Of a stretch of 64,000 nucleotides of DNA, positions 17,370 to 27,432 are shown piece after piece. Origin of the DNA: Verrucomicrobiota bacterium (GTDB lineage Bacteria; Verrucomicrobiota; Verrucomicrobiia; Opitutales; Opitutaceae); assembly GCA_019510185.1 (NCBI GenBank), contig JAEKKV010000010.1, positions 62,001 through 126,000 on the forward strand, written 5' to 3'. Both the position numbers and the translations under genes were made by a program. Under the pieces are notes generated by a model. The model made no database searches, had not been told where the DNA came from, and worked only from the letters and a program-made list of their open reading frames with translations. How positions within the stretch are numbered: the first letter of the stretch is position 1; every line of letters begins with the position of its first letter.

Positions 17370-18671
17370 ATGTCGGGGATGGACGCGGATGTGATTGTCA
17401 TCGGCGCGGGTGTCTCCGGATTGGCGGCGGCGGGGGAACTGGGCCGGCGGGGAAAAGACGTGCTGATTCTGGAGGCGAGAAATCGCGTGGGCGGCCGGCT
17501 GTGGTCGGTATCGCCGCCCGAGTGGAAGCAGCCGGTGGAACTCGGGGCGGAGTTCATTCATGGCGGCAACGCGGCTCTGCGCGCCATTCTTCGGCGCGAA
17601 CACCTCCGCACCCGTGCGGTCACCGCGACCTTTTGGTGGCGTGAACAAGGCGAGCTGCGTCCGATCCCGGATTTTTGGGAACGGGTCGCCCGTGTGATCG
17701 ACCGGATTCCGGTGAAAAACCGCGGCTGGTCGTTGCAGGATTTTTTGCGCCGACGGGGACATTTGTTTTCGGAGGAGGACCGGTGGTTGGTGGAAAACTA
17801 CGCCGGCAGTTTCAACGCGGCGCCGATCGGAGCGTTGAGCGCGCAGGCCTTGCGCGCCGACCATGCAGGGGCGGACGACACGGATTTTAAGGTCGTCGGC
17901 CGCTATGACGCCGTGGCTGCGCATTTGCAGGCACGGCTGCCGGAAACGGTGGCGTTGCGCCTGTGCTCGCCGGTGACGACGGTGCATTGGCGACGCGGTT
18001 CGGTGATAGTGATGGTCAACGCCGCCGATCCGCCCCGGCGGGAGACCTATCAGGCGCGGACGGTGGTGGTCACGTTGCCCTTGGGCGTGCTGCAGGCGGG
18101 GACGGTGGCGTTTTCACCGGACTTGGGCCGAAAGCAGGCGTGGATCGAAAAACTCGGTTGGGGCCACGTGGCGCGGATCACGATCCGCTTTCGTGACGGC
18201 TTCTGGTCGCGCTCGGTGGCGCCGGCGGTGTTGCGGGCGCGGCAGGGGCGGGGGTTCGGCTTTGTCAATGCGCCCGGCGAAGCCTTCCCGACGTGGTGGG
18301 CGTTGACGCCTCCCGAACCGGTGTTGACCGGCTGGGTCGGCGGCGCGGCGGCGAAGCGCATCGCGAAACGCCCATTGGAGGAACAGCTGCGCGCGGCAGT
18401 GCGGTCGCTGGCGCATATTTTCGAGACGACGCCCGCGGCGGTGGCGGCGGAAATCGCGGGCTGGCACGGGCACGACTGGAGCCGCGATCCGCATGCGCTG
18501 GGCGCCTACAGCTACTCGGTGGCGGGATGCGAAAACGGACCGCGGATGTTCGCGAAGCCGCTTGCGCGGACCTTATTTTTTGCCGGCGAGGCGACGTCGG
18601 ATGAGCTCGGGACGGTGCAGGGGGCGCTTGCCAGCGGGCTGCGGGCGGCACGCGAAATCACGCAGACCTGA
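17370..18671 (+). CDS. Flavin-containing amine oxidase
   Basis: The protein is 433 residues. The FAD-binding Rossmann motif VIVIGAGVSGLAAAGELG is followed by VLILEARNRVGGRLW, the standard amine-oxidase dinucleotide-binding and Rx2GG pair. The C-terminal FAD-contacting region is FFAGEATSDELGTVQGAL. The central domain has VVVTLPLGVLQAGTVAFSP. The enzyme should oxidise a primary, secondary or polyamine (or a related C-N or C-C substrate) with O2; the substrate is not predictable. No signal peptide is present. It starts 59 bp after the receiver gene on the same strand. ATG 17379 is an alternative start. Confidence 0.9.
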   Translation: MSGMDADVIVIGAGVSGLAAAGELGRRGKDVLILEARNRVGGRLWSVSPPEWKQPVELGAEFIHGGNAALRAILRREHLRTRAVTATFWWREQGELRPIPDFWERVARVIDRIPVKNRGWSLQDFLRRRGHLFSEEDRWLVENYAGSFNAAPIGALSAQALRADHAGADDTDFKVVGRYDAVAAHLQARLPETVALRLCSPVTTVHWRRGSVIVMVNAADPPRRETYQARTVVVTLPLGVLQAGTVAFSPDLGRKQAWIEKLGWGHVARITIRFRDGFWSRSVAPAVLRARQGRGFGFVNAPGEAFPTWWALTPPEPVLTGWVGGAAAKRIAKRPLEEQLRAAVRSLAHIFETTPAAVAAEIAGWHGHDWSRDPHALGAYSYSVAGCENGPRMFAKPLARTLFFAGEATSDELGTVQGALASGLRAAREITQT

Positions 18672-18761
18672 GGTCCGGCCACGCCCTCGACGGACGACGG
18701 GATCGAGGTGTGACAGAATTTCCCGTTGACCCGTCCCCTCACTCGTTAGCTTCATGCTTCC

Positions 18762-20189
18762 ATGCTTCCCTCTGTGCTCATCGTCGATGACGAGAAACAC
18801 ACCCGCGACGGCCTGCGCCAGGCGTTGGAGGAGAATTATGACGTGTCCACGGCGGCGAATGCCGAGGAGGCCTTCAACCAGATCGAGGCGCAGGAATTTG
18901 ATGTGATCCTTACCGATCTTCGCATGCCGGGAAAATCCGGCCTGAAGGTGATCGACCGCGCGCTCGCCCTGCCGAACAAACCGGCGGTGATCATGATGAC
19001 CGCCTACGGCAGCATCGATTCCGCGGTCGAGGCGATGAAACGCGGCGCGGTCGATTTCCTGACCAAACCGGTGAACATCGAGCGCCTCGAGGTGCTCATC
19101 CAGCGTGCGCTCAAGACCAAGACGCTCGAAGTCGAGGTGAAACAGCTGCACGACCGGCTGGACGACAAATTCAAGTTCGACGGAATCATCGGCCACTCCG
19201 GCAAGCTCAAGGAGGTGATCGACCGCGTGAAGCTCGTCGCCCCGTCGAAGGCCACCCTCCTGATTGATGGCGAGTCGGGCACGGGCAAGGAACTCATCGC
19301 GCAGGCGGTCCACCAGGCGAGTCCGCGGGCGCGCGCGCCGTTCATCGCGGTGCATTGCGCGGCGCTTTCGGAAAGCCTGCTCGAAAGCGAAATCTTCGGC
19401 CACGAGCGCGGCGCGTTCACCGGGGCGATGGAAAAACGCATCGGCCGTTTCGAGGCAGCGGACACAGGCACGCTTTTCCTCGACGAAATCGGGGAGATCT
19501 CGCCGTCCACACAGGTGAAACTGCTGCGTTTTCTCGAAACCAAATCGATCGAGCGGGTGGGAGGATCGAAGCCCATCGCGCTCGACGTGCGCCTCGTCGC
19601 CGCGACCAACCGCGACCTTGAGCGTCAGGTGCGCGAAGGGAAGTTTCGCGAGGATCTTTTCTTTCGCCTCAACGTCGTGCGCATCACGCTCCCGCCGTTG
19701 CGGGACCGCCCGGACGACATTCCGTTGTTGCTGGCGCATTACCTCAAATTTTTCGCCCAGGAAAACGGCCTCCCTCCGCTCACGGTCGAGCCGGGCGCCT
19801 TGCGCTACCTGCAGGCTTACGCGTGGCCGGGCAACATCCGCGAGCTGCGCAACTTCACTGAAAACGCCGTGGTGATGCACCGTGGCGGCAAGCTCACCGA
19901 GTACGATCTCGACCCGCGCTTTCGTGGCCAAGTGCCGGCACTGCCGTCCCCGGCCGGAGCCACGGCGGCTTCCAGTGGAGCGCTGTCCGCCGGCCAGAAC
20001 GCGACGCCGGCGGCATTTGCGGGCGGCTCGCTTTCGGTGGAGGAAAACGAGAAGCGGCTCCTGCGCGAGGCCCTGCTCAAGGCGCGGGGCAATCGCACCA
20101 AGGCGGCCCAGCTCATGGGCATCAGCCGCCGCACGCTGCATCGCAAGCTCGCCCAGTGGTCCGAGCTCGATGTCATCGACCGCGGCTAG
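18762..20189 (+). CDS. NtrC-family sigma-54-dependent response regulator
   Basis: The protein is 475 residues. The receiver covers 1-120 (VLIVDDEKHTRDG, phosphoacceptor in VILTDLRMPGKSG, Lys in DFLTKPVN). The AAA+ domain covers about 140-370, with Walker A GESGTGKELIA, the sigma-54 contact loop GAFTGAMEK and Walker B GTLFLDEIGE. The C-terminal Fis-type helix-turn-helix is GNRTKAAQLMGISRRTLHRK. It activates sigma-54 promoters when phosphorylated. No histidine kinase is adjacent, so its partner is encoded elsewhere or is one of the unpaired kinases in this window. The following gene, a phosphate-type binding protein, starts 52 bp downstream and may share its transcript. Confidence 0.95.
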   Translation: MLPSVLIVDDEKHTRDGLRQALEENYDVSTAANAEEAFNQIEAQEFDVILTDLRMPGKSGLKVIDRALALPNKPAVIMMTAYGSIDSAVEAMKRGAVDFLTKPVNIERLEVLIQRALKTKTLEVEVKQLHDRLDDKFKFDGIIGHSGKLKEVIDRVKLVAPSKATLLIDGESGTGKELIAQAVHQASPRARAPFIAVHCAALSESLLESEIFGHERGAFTGAMEKRIGRFEAADTGTLFLDEIGEISPSTQVKLLRFLETKSIERVGGSKPIALDVRLVAATNRDLERQVREGKFREDLFFRLNVVRITLPPLRDRPDDIPLLLAHYLKFFAQENGLPPLTVEPGALRYLQAYAWPGNIRELRNFTENAVVMHRGGKLTEYDLDPRFRGQVPALPSPAGATAASSGALSAGQNATPAAFAGGSLSVEENEKRLLREALLKARGNRTKAAQLMGISRRTLHRKLAQWSELDVIDRG

Positions 20190-20241
20190 CAAGTTGGGGT
20201 TGCTTCACCGCCGGGCCGTCGTTTGCTCAAAACTAATACCC

Positions 20242-21108
20242 ATGCGTTTTGTTATCCTGCTGGTTCTCGTGCTCGCCCCGTTGGTTTCGCTTCGCGCGGA
20301 AGTCCGCGTGGTGGGTTGTGATCTTTTGGGCAAACCCTTCGCCACTTCGCTGACGGAATATTCCCGGCGCAGCGATCTTGGCGTCACGCTGGCTCTCACC
20401 GGCAGCGCCAGCGGCTGGGAGCAGCTCCAGGACGGCCGGGCCGATCTCGCGCTGATCATGCTGGCTCCCGGCGAAAAGTTGCCGGAGGCGCCGTTCCTCG
20501 CGCTTCCCGTCGCCTACCACACGATAACGGTGGTGGTCCCCGCCTCGTTGCCGCTCACCCAGATCACCTTTGCGCAGCTCAACGCGATCTATGCCGACGG
20601 CGCGGAGTCCACGCTCAAGCGCTGGAGCGACTTGGGCGTCGTAGGCGAGTGGGCCAACCGCAATATCCTGCCCAACATCACGGGCGCCGATGTCGGCATC
20701 ACCTACGATCTGTTTCGTTACACCGTGCTGCGCTCGCCCGCGCTCAAACCCACCGTGGTCGTGCAGAACAGCGCGGAAGCGGCCTTGCGCCGCATCACGG
20801 GGGAGGAGGGCGGGATCGCCATCATGCCGCTGCTTCCTTCCAGCCAGCCGGGTCTGAAGGCCCTGCTCGTGGCGCGCGGACCGAAGGACGTGGCCTTCGG
20901 CCCGACGGAGGACAATGTGCATTCCGGCGATTATCCGGTGCGCCTGCCGCTGTATCTGGTCTTTCGCAAGGACAAGGCCAAGTCGTTGCAGGTGGTGCTG
21001 CGCTATTTGCTGAGCGAGGAGGCGACTCCGCTGTGGGCGAATGCCCGTCTGGTCCCCCTGCCGGTGCAGGCGCGCAACCAGCAGATCTTTGATTTGGAAC
21101 TTCTGTAA
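20242..21108 (+). CDS. Exported PstS-like substrate-binding protein
   Basis: The protein is 288 residues from the ATG at 20242. A signal peptide is evident (MRFVILLVLVLAPLVSLRA, cleavage after the ALR-A-type end), followed by a mature PBP-like fold: EVRVVGCDLLGKPF, LTGSASGWEQLQDGRADLAL and TFAQLNAIYADGAESTLKRW. This is the pattern of phosphate-binding PstS-type proteins, although the canonical TGSG phosphate loop reads TGSAS. No ABC permease or ATPase follows, so it is a solitary binding protein or a sensor for the upstream sigma-54 regulator. Both roles are inference. A tRNA gene follows. Confidence 0.75.
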   Translation: MRFVILLVLVLAPLVSLRAEVRVVGCDLLGKPFATSLTEYSRRSDLGVTLALTGSASGWEQLQDGRADLALIMLAPGEKLPEAPFLALPVAYHTITVVVPASLPLTQITFAQLNAIYADGAESTLKRWSDLGVVGEWANRNILPNITGADVGITYDLFRYTVLRSPALKPTVVVQNSAEAALRRITGEEGGIAIMPLLPSSQPGLKALLVARGPKDVAFGPTEDNVHSGDYPVRLPLYLVFRKDKAKSLQVVLRYLLSEEATPLWANARLVPLPVQARNQQIFDLELL

Positions 21109-21116
21109 AAAAGCTA

Positions 21117-21145
21117 TTGACGGCGGGGGGTTGGAGTCTTGTGCT
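21117..21145 (+). promoter_or_regulatory. Candidate sigma-70 promoter of tRNA-Gly
   Basis: TTGACG (21117-21122) and TGTGCT (21140-21145) are separated by 17 bp and lie 15 bp upstream of the tRNA 5' end. The -35 is near consensus and the -10 is weak. Confidence 0.45.
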
Positions 21146-21159
21146 CCCACCTCTCTCAA

Positions 21160-21235
<76 letters not shown>

Positions 21236-21244
21236 TTTTAGATA

Positions 21245-21275
21245 AGCGCCCGGTCACGACACCGGGCGCTTTTTT
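21245..21275 (+). terminator. Rho-independent terminator after tRNA-Gly
   Basis: A perfect 10-bp stem, AGCGCCCGGT (21245-21254) with ACCGGGCGCT (21261-21270), has a 6-nt loop and runs directly into a T-tract (21270-21275). It lies 10 bp after the tRNA CCA end. Confidence 0.92.
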
Positions 21276-21432
21276 GTGCGCCTGGGGCGCGCCCGTTTCA
21301 TGTTTGCGCATGGGGACTCGCCAAGGTTTCGATCAAGGGGTTTAAATTTTCGATATATGCCGCTCAAAAGGGGGAACGAGGGGCACAGACCGTAATTGAT
21401 GGTTCCCGCCGGCCATATCCTTTCCTCAACCC

Positions 21433-23718
21433 ATGTTTCGTTTAAAGCGCGTCGGTTTTTTCCTGCTCCTCTTCGCCATCGGCCTGGCCTCCCCGGCTTT
21501 CGCCCAACCCTTCGTTCATCCCGGCGGCTTGCACTCCCAGGCCGACCTAGCCCGCATGAAAACCAAGGTGGCCGCGGGCGAGAGCCCGTGGATCGATGGG
21601 TGGAACGCGCTCATCCGAGACTCTAAAGCGCAGAGCGATTACCGGCCCTTGCCGCCCCGTCACATAAACATGATAGACCGGGGGCGGGCACAACGGGACG
21701 CCAGCGCCGCCTACCTCAACGGTCTGCGTTGGGCCATCTCCGGCGACAAGGCGCATGCCGACTGCGCGGTGCGCATCCTCAACGCTTGGTCTGAAACGGT
21801 GACGGAAGTTCCTCGCGGCAATGACTACCCGGGCTTGGGCGGCATCGGCATCGGCACCTTCGCAATCGCCGCGGAGCTGCTGCGTTCCTATCCCGGCTGG
21901 TCCGCATCCGACCAAGCTCGCTTCAAGCATATGCTCTCGGATTACTTCTATCCCGTCTGCCACGACTTCCTCACCCGTCACAACGGCCGCAGCGACTCGG
22001 CCTATTGGGCTAACTGGGACACCTGCAATATGCGCGCGGTCATGGCAATCGGTGTCTTCTGCGACGACCGCGCGAAATTCGACGAAGCTGTCGAGTTTTT
22101 CAAAAACGGCCGCGGCACCGGCTCGATCCGCAACGCCGCGCCCTTCCGTTTCGAAGGCGGCCTCGTTCAATGGCAGGAGAGCGGTCGCGACTACGCGCAC
22201 GTCATGGGCGGTCAGGGTCTGCTCATGGAGTTATGCCAGATCGCATGGAACCAAGGGCTCGACCTCTTCGGCTATGACAACAACCGCCTGCTCGGCGCCG
22301 TCGAACACGCCGCGCAATACACCCTCTGGAAGGGCGTTCCCTACACCTATTACACCAATTCCGACGGTGCCAACCAGTTCTACATCTCCCAAAATTATCA
22401 CGGGCGCCTCGACGCCTCGCATTTCGAGCTGGTCTACAATCACTACGTCGTGCGGCAGGGGCTGAAGGCGCCGCACGTCCAACTCCTGGCCGCGTTGCGG
22501 CGCCCCGAGCCGGGTGAGATCGACGTCCTTGGCTACGGCACGCTCACCTACACCCTCGATGCCGCCGCGTCTCCGCTGCAGCCCGCGCCGCCGCCGACAC
22601 CGCGCGAGGTCACCGCGACGCCGGGATTGGAGCGAGTGGAGCTGAAATGGTCGCCCTCCGGTGCCTACAGCGCGCATGGCTACGAGGTCAGCCGGGCCAC
22701 TGCACCGGGCGGCCCTTTCACCTCCCTTTACTCGACCACTCGATGGACCACGCCCTCCTACGTCGATACGGACGTGAAGCCCGGTACCACCTATTATTAC
22801 ACGGTCGCCGCGCTCAACAACGCCGGCAAAAGCGTTCCCTCCGCGTCCGTGCGTGCCGTTCCGGCCAAGGGGGAAGCGCTGCCCCCCGACAGCCGGCGCG
22901 TCTCCGCCGCGGGCACGCTTTATTCCGGGGCGGCCGGAAATTCGTTCGTCGTGCCCGCCTCTGGCCGCGAACTGGACGGGAGCTTCGCCGGCCAACTCTT
23001 GGATGGTGACTTCTGCATCACCGCGCGACTGGCGGACTGGCAGGGATCGGTCGGCATGGCGGGACTGACGGTTCGGGAACCGGGTGCGGGCAAGCTGCGC
23101 GCCATGGCGGTGACGCTGGGCGAAGTCGGTGGACGCCTCGCGCGTTTTCGCACGCGGGCCGACGGCAAGACCACCGTCCAGCAAGGCTGCGACTACACAT
23201 GGCTGTCCGTCTGGTTTCGCATCCGGCGCGTGGGCGACGAGTTCACCGCCTACCAATCTTCCGACGGCATCGAATGGTTCCAGATCGGCAAAAGCACCGT
23301 CGCGCTGCCCCGCACCGTGCTGGTCGGCTTGGTCGCGAGCACCGGTGTGACTCCGCCCGGACGAAAAGCGACGGATCCGGCCCAAGGCATCTTCGACCAC
23401 GTCTCGATTGAGCGAAAACCGGCTGCCCCGCCCGCCGCTCCTGTCGCGCTCGCCGCGACTGCACTCGATGGCGGCGTGATCCGCTTGGACTGGAAAAACA
23501 CATCCTCCACCTCGCAAAGCGGCGTGAAGATCGAGGCCTCGCGCGACGGCGCGCCCTTCTATGAGATCGCCGATCTTGCTGCCGACGCCTCCCGTTTCGA
23601 AAACACCGGCATCGAGCGCCCCGCGGCCCTCCGTTACCGCGTCCGTGCCTACAACACCGGAGGCTACTCGGCCTATTCGAACGTCGCTCCGGACGCGCCC
23701 GCGCCCCAGGCCAAATGA
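21433..23718 (+). CDS. Secreted alginate-lyase-like polysaccharide lyase with FN3 modules
   Basis: The protein is 761 residues. The N-terminal signal peptide (MFRLKRVGFFLLLFAIGLA...AFAQ) is followed by an (alpha/alpha) barrel domain of the alginate-lyase type (about 25-385), with FVHPGGLHSQADLARMK, GIGTFAIAAELLRSYPGW and the conserved ANWDTCNMRAVMAIGVF and QNYHGRLDASHFELVYNHY. Then come a fibronectin type III domain (about 395-480), a beta-sandwich of DUF1349/concanavalin type (about 495-655) and a second FN3-like module (about 660-755). It should act in the periplasm or outside the cell on uronate-containing polysaccharide. The next gene, GH35, starts 47 bp downstream on the same strand. The exact PL family is not settled. 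Confidence 0.8.
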   Translation: MFRLKRVGFFLLLFAIGLASPAFAQPFVHPGGLHSQADLARMKTKVAAGESPWIDGWNALIRDSKAQSDYRPLPPRHINMIDRGRAQRDASAAYLNGLRWAISGDKAHADCAVRILNAWSETVTEVPRGNDYPGLGGIGIGTFAIAAELLRSYPGWSASDQARFKHMLSDYFYPVCHDFLTRHNGRSDSAYWANWDTCNMRAVMAIGVFCDDRAKFDEAVEFFKNGRGTGSIRNAAPFRFEGGLVQWQESGRDYAHVMGGQGLLMELCQIAWNQGLDLFGYDNNRLLGAVEHAAQYTLWKGVPYTYYTNSDGANQFYISQNYHGRLDASHFELVYNHYVVRQGLKAPHVQLLAALRRPEPGEIDVLGYGTLTYTLDAAASPLQPAPPPTPREVTATPGLERVELKWSPSGAYSAHGYEVSRATAPGGPFTSLYSTTRWTTPSYVDTDVKPGTTYYYTVAALNNAGKSVPSASVRAVPAKGEALPPDSRRVSAAGTLYSGAAGNSFVVPASGRELDGSFAGQLLDGDFCITARLADWQGSVGMAGLTVREPGAGKLRAMAVTLGEVGGRLARFRTRADGKTTVQQGCDYTWLSVWFRIRRVGDEFTAYQSSDGIEWFQIGKSTVALPRTVLVGLVASTGVTPPGRKATDPAQGIFDHVSIERKPAAPPAAPVALAATALDGGVIRLDWKNTSSTSQSGVKIEASRDGAPFYEIADLAADASRFENTGIERPAALRYRVRAYNTGGYSAYSNVAPDAPAPQAK

Positions 23719-23764
23719 CACCCGCATGACCGCCAACCCCAGCCGCCCATCCCTCTCTCGTGTT

Positions 23765-26239
23765 ATGAAATCCCCATTATCCCTCATTCGGTGCGCCTTC
23801 GTCTTCGCCGCCTTGGCCGCGACGTTTTCGCCCGCCCGGGCCGAGGCGCCCGCGCCGTTCTTCCCGCATCCCGAGCGCATCCGCTACGACGGCCACTGCC
23901 TTCAGATCGAAGGCCGGGATTTCTTTCTCTCCTCCGCCTCGTTCCACTACTTCCGGACTCCGCGGGAGCTGTGGCGCGACCGCTTTCAAAAGATCAAGGA
24001 CGCCGGCTTCAACACGGTCGAAACCTACGTCCCTTGGAACTGGCACGAACGCGACCTGCCCTCCGGCCTCGACGATTTTTCCAAAGTCGATCTCTCCGAA
24101 TTGGAGGCCTGGCTGAAGATGGCGCAGGACGAGTTTGGTTTCTACACCATCGTGCGTCCCGGCCCCTTCATTTGCGCGGAGTGGGCTGGGGGCGGTTACC
24201 CGCGCTGGCTGGCGAAATTCGATCCCTGGACCGGCAAGGAATTCTGGCTCCGCAGCGCCGACGACGCGCACATCGCCTGGAGCGTCCATTGGTATGAGGC
24301 CGTGTGCCGGGTCTTCGCTCGCGAGCAGATCACCCGCAAGCCGAAGGGCTCCAAGGGCATCATCCTTGTCCAGATCGAGAACGAATACGATTACCACAAG
24401 ACCCCCGAGAAGCCGAAGCTGCTGCGGGCCCTCTTCGGCGCGGTGAAAAAGTCCGGCGTGGATGTGCCGGTCTTCACCTGCCGCACCGAGGAAACGCGCG
24501 GCAGCACCGATCCGGTGCTCTCGCAGGTCTTCGATTGCGAGAACCTTTACGTCGCGCTCGACGGAGCCCCCGGCTGCGCCCAGCGCATGGTGGCCTTGCG
24601 CGCCCAACAACCGAACGCCCCCGGCTTCGTCACCGAGCTGCAAGGCGGCTGGTTCTCCCTCGTCAGCGAGCGCCTCAGCGAGGAGAACTACTCCGACGCG
24701 CGCCACTTCAACGCGATCCACTGGATGTCGCTGCTCGGCGGAGCGACCGGGCTCAACCCTTACATGTTCGTCGGCGGCACCCACTTCGGCGGTTGGGGCG
24801 CGCGCGGGCAGACCACCACCTACGACTACAATGCTGCCATCCGCGAATGGGGCGCGCTCGGTCCGAAATACTACGTCGCCAAAGGTGTGAACGAGTTCGT
24901 CCGTGAATATGCGGACCGCCTGGTCCGGGCCGAGGGCGGCCCCTGTGAACTCCAAGGCGCGCCCGTCTCTCTCTTCGGCGGCGTGCGTGTCGCGCCCGAC
25001 GGCACTCGTTTCGTCTTTCTTCACAACACCGACGCCAAAAAATCCGTCTCCGGAAAAGTCACGATCGTCCCCGGGAAAATCGCCAAGCCGGCCGGGCCGA
25101 TTTACAACATGGACCAGAACGGCAATCGCGTGCTCATCAAGGCCGATGCCAAGGTCGGCCAGTCGCCGGACCTCCCGCCCTTCGAGGTGGACTACGCTCT
25201 CGCCGATCTCGGTGCCAAGGTGCTCGTCATTGCTCCCGGCAAGACTGCCGCCGAAGGCGTTTGGTATCCGAAGGTCCAAGACGTCGCGCCTCCCGCGCCC
25301 TTGCCCGCGCCGGTGCGCATCGCCTCCGCGCTCAAGCACCACGATCCACTCGACGGCGCGTGGCGCTCCTTGCCTGCGGGGAAATCCCTGCCTGAGCTGG
25401 GCGTGAGCGACCAGCGCTACGTGCTCTACCGGGCCCGCTTCTCGCTCGCGGAGGCGGACGTGTCCAAGTTCGTCCGGCTGCTCGTCAACTCCTTCAGCCG
25501 TGATCTCGTCACCGCGCAGGTCAATGGCCGCCTCGCCGGCCGCCTCTATCCGGATGAGAAATATGCCGCCGCCGCCACGCGCAACAAGAAGCTCTCTTTC
25601 GCCCGGATACGTCCTGACGAGTTCGATAACCGCTTCGATATCGGCAGCCTTCTCCACGCCGGGGACAACGAGATCGTGCTGCTCTACGAAAACATCGGCC
25701 ACGAGCATGGTTACATCCCGATGGAGGAGTTGAGCGGCATCCGGCAAGCGGGCCTTTCCGCCGACGAGACGGCGATCTCCAAGCCGCTCGACTGGCAGGT
25801 TGCCCTCGACCTCGGCGGCGTCGCCGCCGGCTGGACGCGCCCCGACTTTGCCGCGAAAGGCTGGGAAGCGGTCGCGCTCGATACCACTCACCCCCTCGCG
25901 CGCAAAGGCAACCGCATCCAGCCCCACGGGCAGCGTGACGGCCTCCTCACTTGGTATCGTATCGAGTTTGAGTTGCCCGAGCCTTCTGCCGCCGCCGCGT
26001 CGATCCCGTGGCGGCTCCTGATCAACGCTTCCGGCAACGGCTTCATGTGGCTCAACGGCCACGACATCGGCCGCCACTGGGAGATCGGTCCGCAGCGGGA
26101 GTATTATCTGCCCGAGTGCTGGCTGAACTTCGGCTCAGGCCGGAAAAACGTCCTCATGCTCGGCCTGCGCCAGACGGTCAATGGTGCCGAGCTCCGCGCG
26201 GCGGAAGTCGCTCCGTATCCTCCCTCTCCCGCGCCCTGA
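23765..26239 (+). CDS. Secreted GH35 beta-galactosidase
   Basis: The protein is 824 residues from the ATG at 23765, chosen because it gives a signal peptide ending AALAATFSPARAEA; ATG 23726 is an alternative. The TIM barrel begins IRYDGHCLQIEGRDFFLSS and FHYFRTPRELW. The acid/base Glu is in VQIENEYDY (Glu207) and the nucleophile Glu is in FVTELQGGWF (Glu291, aligned with the usual SE(Y/F)..GW). C-terminal beta-sandwich domains include WLNGHDIGRHWEIGPQREYY, a GH35 signature. It removes beta-linked galactose from plant or algal polysaccharide. It forms a unit with the preceding lyase gene and faces the LacI gene. Confidence 0.93.
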   Translation: MKSPLSLIRCAFVFAALAATFSPARAEAPAPFFPHPERIRYDGHCLQIEGRDFFLSSASFHYFRTPRELWRDRFQKIKDAGFNTVETYVPWNWHERDLPSGLDDFSKVDLSELEAWLKMAQDEFGFYTIVRPGPFICAEWAGGGYPRWLAKFDPWTGKEFWLRSADDAHIAWSVHWYEAVCRVFAREQITRKPKGSKGIILVQIENEYDYHKTPEKPKLLRALFGAVKKSGVDVPVFTCRTEETRGSTDPVLSQVFDCENLYVALDGAPGCAQRMVALRAQQPNAPGFVTELQGGWFSLVSERLSEENYSDARHFNAIHWMSLLGGATGLNPYMFVGGTHFGGWGARGQTTTYDYNAAIREWGALGPKYYVAKGVNEFVREYADRLVRAEGGPCELQGAPVSLFGGVRVAPDGTRFVFLHNTDAKKSVSGKVTIVPGKIAKPAGPIYNMDQNGNRVLIKADAKVGQSPDLPPFEVDYALADLGAKVLVIAPGKTAAEGVWYPKVQDVAPPAPLPAPVRIASALKHHDPLDGAWRSLPAGKSLPELGVSDQRYVLYRARFSLAEADVSKFVRLLVNSFSRDLVTAQVNGRLAGRLYPDEKYAAAATRNKKLSFARIRPDEFDNRFDIGSLLHAGDNEIVLLYENIGHEHGYIPMEELSGIRQAGLSADETAISKPLDWQVALDLGGVAAGWTRPDFAAKGWEAVALDTTHPLARKGNRIQPHGQRDGLLTWYRIEFELPEPSAAAASIPWRLLINASGNGFMWLNGHDIGRHWEIGPQREYYLPECWLNFGSGRKNVLMLGLRQTVNGAELRAAEVAPYPPSPAP

Positions 26240-26257
26240 TCAATCGTTCGGCCCGGG

Positions 26258-27406
26258 CTACCGGCGTTTTTTTGCGCCCGGAGTTTTTCGCGAGTTGGCG
26301 GCAACTTGGGCGTGACGTGGGGATCGCTGGCGCGGCTTTCGGTCTGAGGCGGGCGCGTCGGTGGTTTTGGACGGCAGGGAGGTGCCGTCGTGCCATTTTC
26401 CCTCGACGAGGATGCGGCGGGCGTACGGCGGGATGCCGCGTTCGTTTTCCACGATGAGGCTGGCCAGCGTGCTCACGGCCACGCGTCCGATTTCCACGGG
26501 GTTTTGATCCACGCCGCTGTCGAAATTGCCATCCAGCATGCTGAGGCCGGCCACGGCAAGATCCTCGGGAATACGCAGGCCCAGGGAGGCGAGCGTGGTG
26601 CGCAGATAATTCTCGGTCGTGATCACGGCGTCGGGGCGCTGGCGAGCCAGCCAGGCTTTTAGCTGGGCCGGATGTTTCTTCGGGGTCTCCCGATCGAGTT
26701 CGAGGGGTTCGAGGTGGTTTGGTTTAAGAGCGATTTCCTTCTGAACGTTGAGGTAACCTTCGCGGAAATGGCCGCTGGTGTTGCGGTGCACCACCTCGGA
26801 GGAAATATAGCCGATGCGCCGGTAGCCTTTTTCATGCGCTTTTTGGTAGGCCAGGCGCCCGCAAAAACTTTGGTCGCTGGTGATGGCGTGGACACGCGGG
26901 ACGACCACGGAGGCGCCGAAACGGACCACGGAAAACAGGTCCCAGTTGAAATCGGACAGGTGGAAACCGTTTTTATGAGGGGGGAGCAGGATGCCGCGAA
27001 TCCCGCGGGTTTGCAGGATGGTTTGCAGGCGGCCTCCGGGTTTCTCGTTGGACCAGCAAAATTCCTCCAGGCGATAGCCGAGCTTTTCCGCCGCCAGTGC
27101 CGCGCCGCGCCAATAGCCGTCGAATTCCTTGTAGGTGCGCAGCTCCTCGGGGGCGGCCCAGAGGTTGAGCCAGGCGATGCAGGAGTGGACCTTGGTCGAG
27201 CGCTTCGCCAGCCGGTAGGCGGTGAGGGCCGTGAGCATGGGGTCGGGCTGGTATCCCAGTTTTTCGGCCAAGGCTTTGACCTCAAGGCGGCGCTTGGCGG
27301 AAATGTTCGGAGAATCGCGCAGGGCGAGCGAGACGGCGACATGGGACATGCCCAGTTGCCGGGCCATGTCGCGCAGCGAAGGGCGGGGCTTGGAGTCGAA
27401 TGGCAT
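26258..27406 (-). CDS. LacI-family transcriptional regulator
   Basis: The protein is 382 residues. The helix-turn-helix is at the N terminus (LRDMARQLGMSHVAVSLALRD, cited in part as SHVAVSLALR), with hinge KALAEKLGYQPDPML. A periplasmic-binding-protein-like sensor domain (about 75-345) follows, including AYQKAHEKGYRRIGYI and PDAVITTENYL. The last 30 residues are Arg/Lys-rich. It is transcribed divergently from the hydroxyacid dehydrogenase and the GH36-SSS-GH43 genes, and convergently with GH35. The simplest reading is that it controls the flanking carbohydrate genes in response to a sugar. The leader before its ATG is CU-rich without Shine-Dalgarno. Confidence 0.92.
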   Translation of the reverse strand: MPFDSKPRPSLRDMARQLGMSHVAVSLALRDSPNISAKRRLEVKALAEKLGYQPDPMLTALTAYRLAKRSTKVHSCIAWLNLWAAPEELRTYKEFDGYWRGAALAAEKLGYRLEEFCWSNEKPGGRLQTILQTRGIRGILLPPHKNGFHLSDFNWDLFSVVRFGASVVVPRVHAITSDQSFCGRLAYQKAHEKGYRRIGYISSEVVHRNTSGHFREGYLNVQKEIALKPNHLEPLELDRETPKKHPAQLKAWLARQRPDAVITTENYLRTTLASLGLRIPEDLAVAGLSMLDGNFDSGVDQNPVEIGRVAVSTLASLIVENERGIPPYARRILVEGKWHDGTSLPSKTTDAPASDRKPRQRSPRHAQVAANSRKTPGAKKRR

Positions 27407-27432
27407 TGGGGAAGTACCGGAAGGAATCAGGT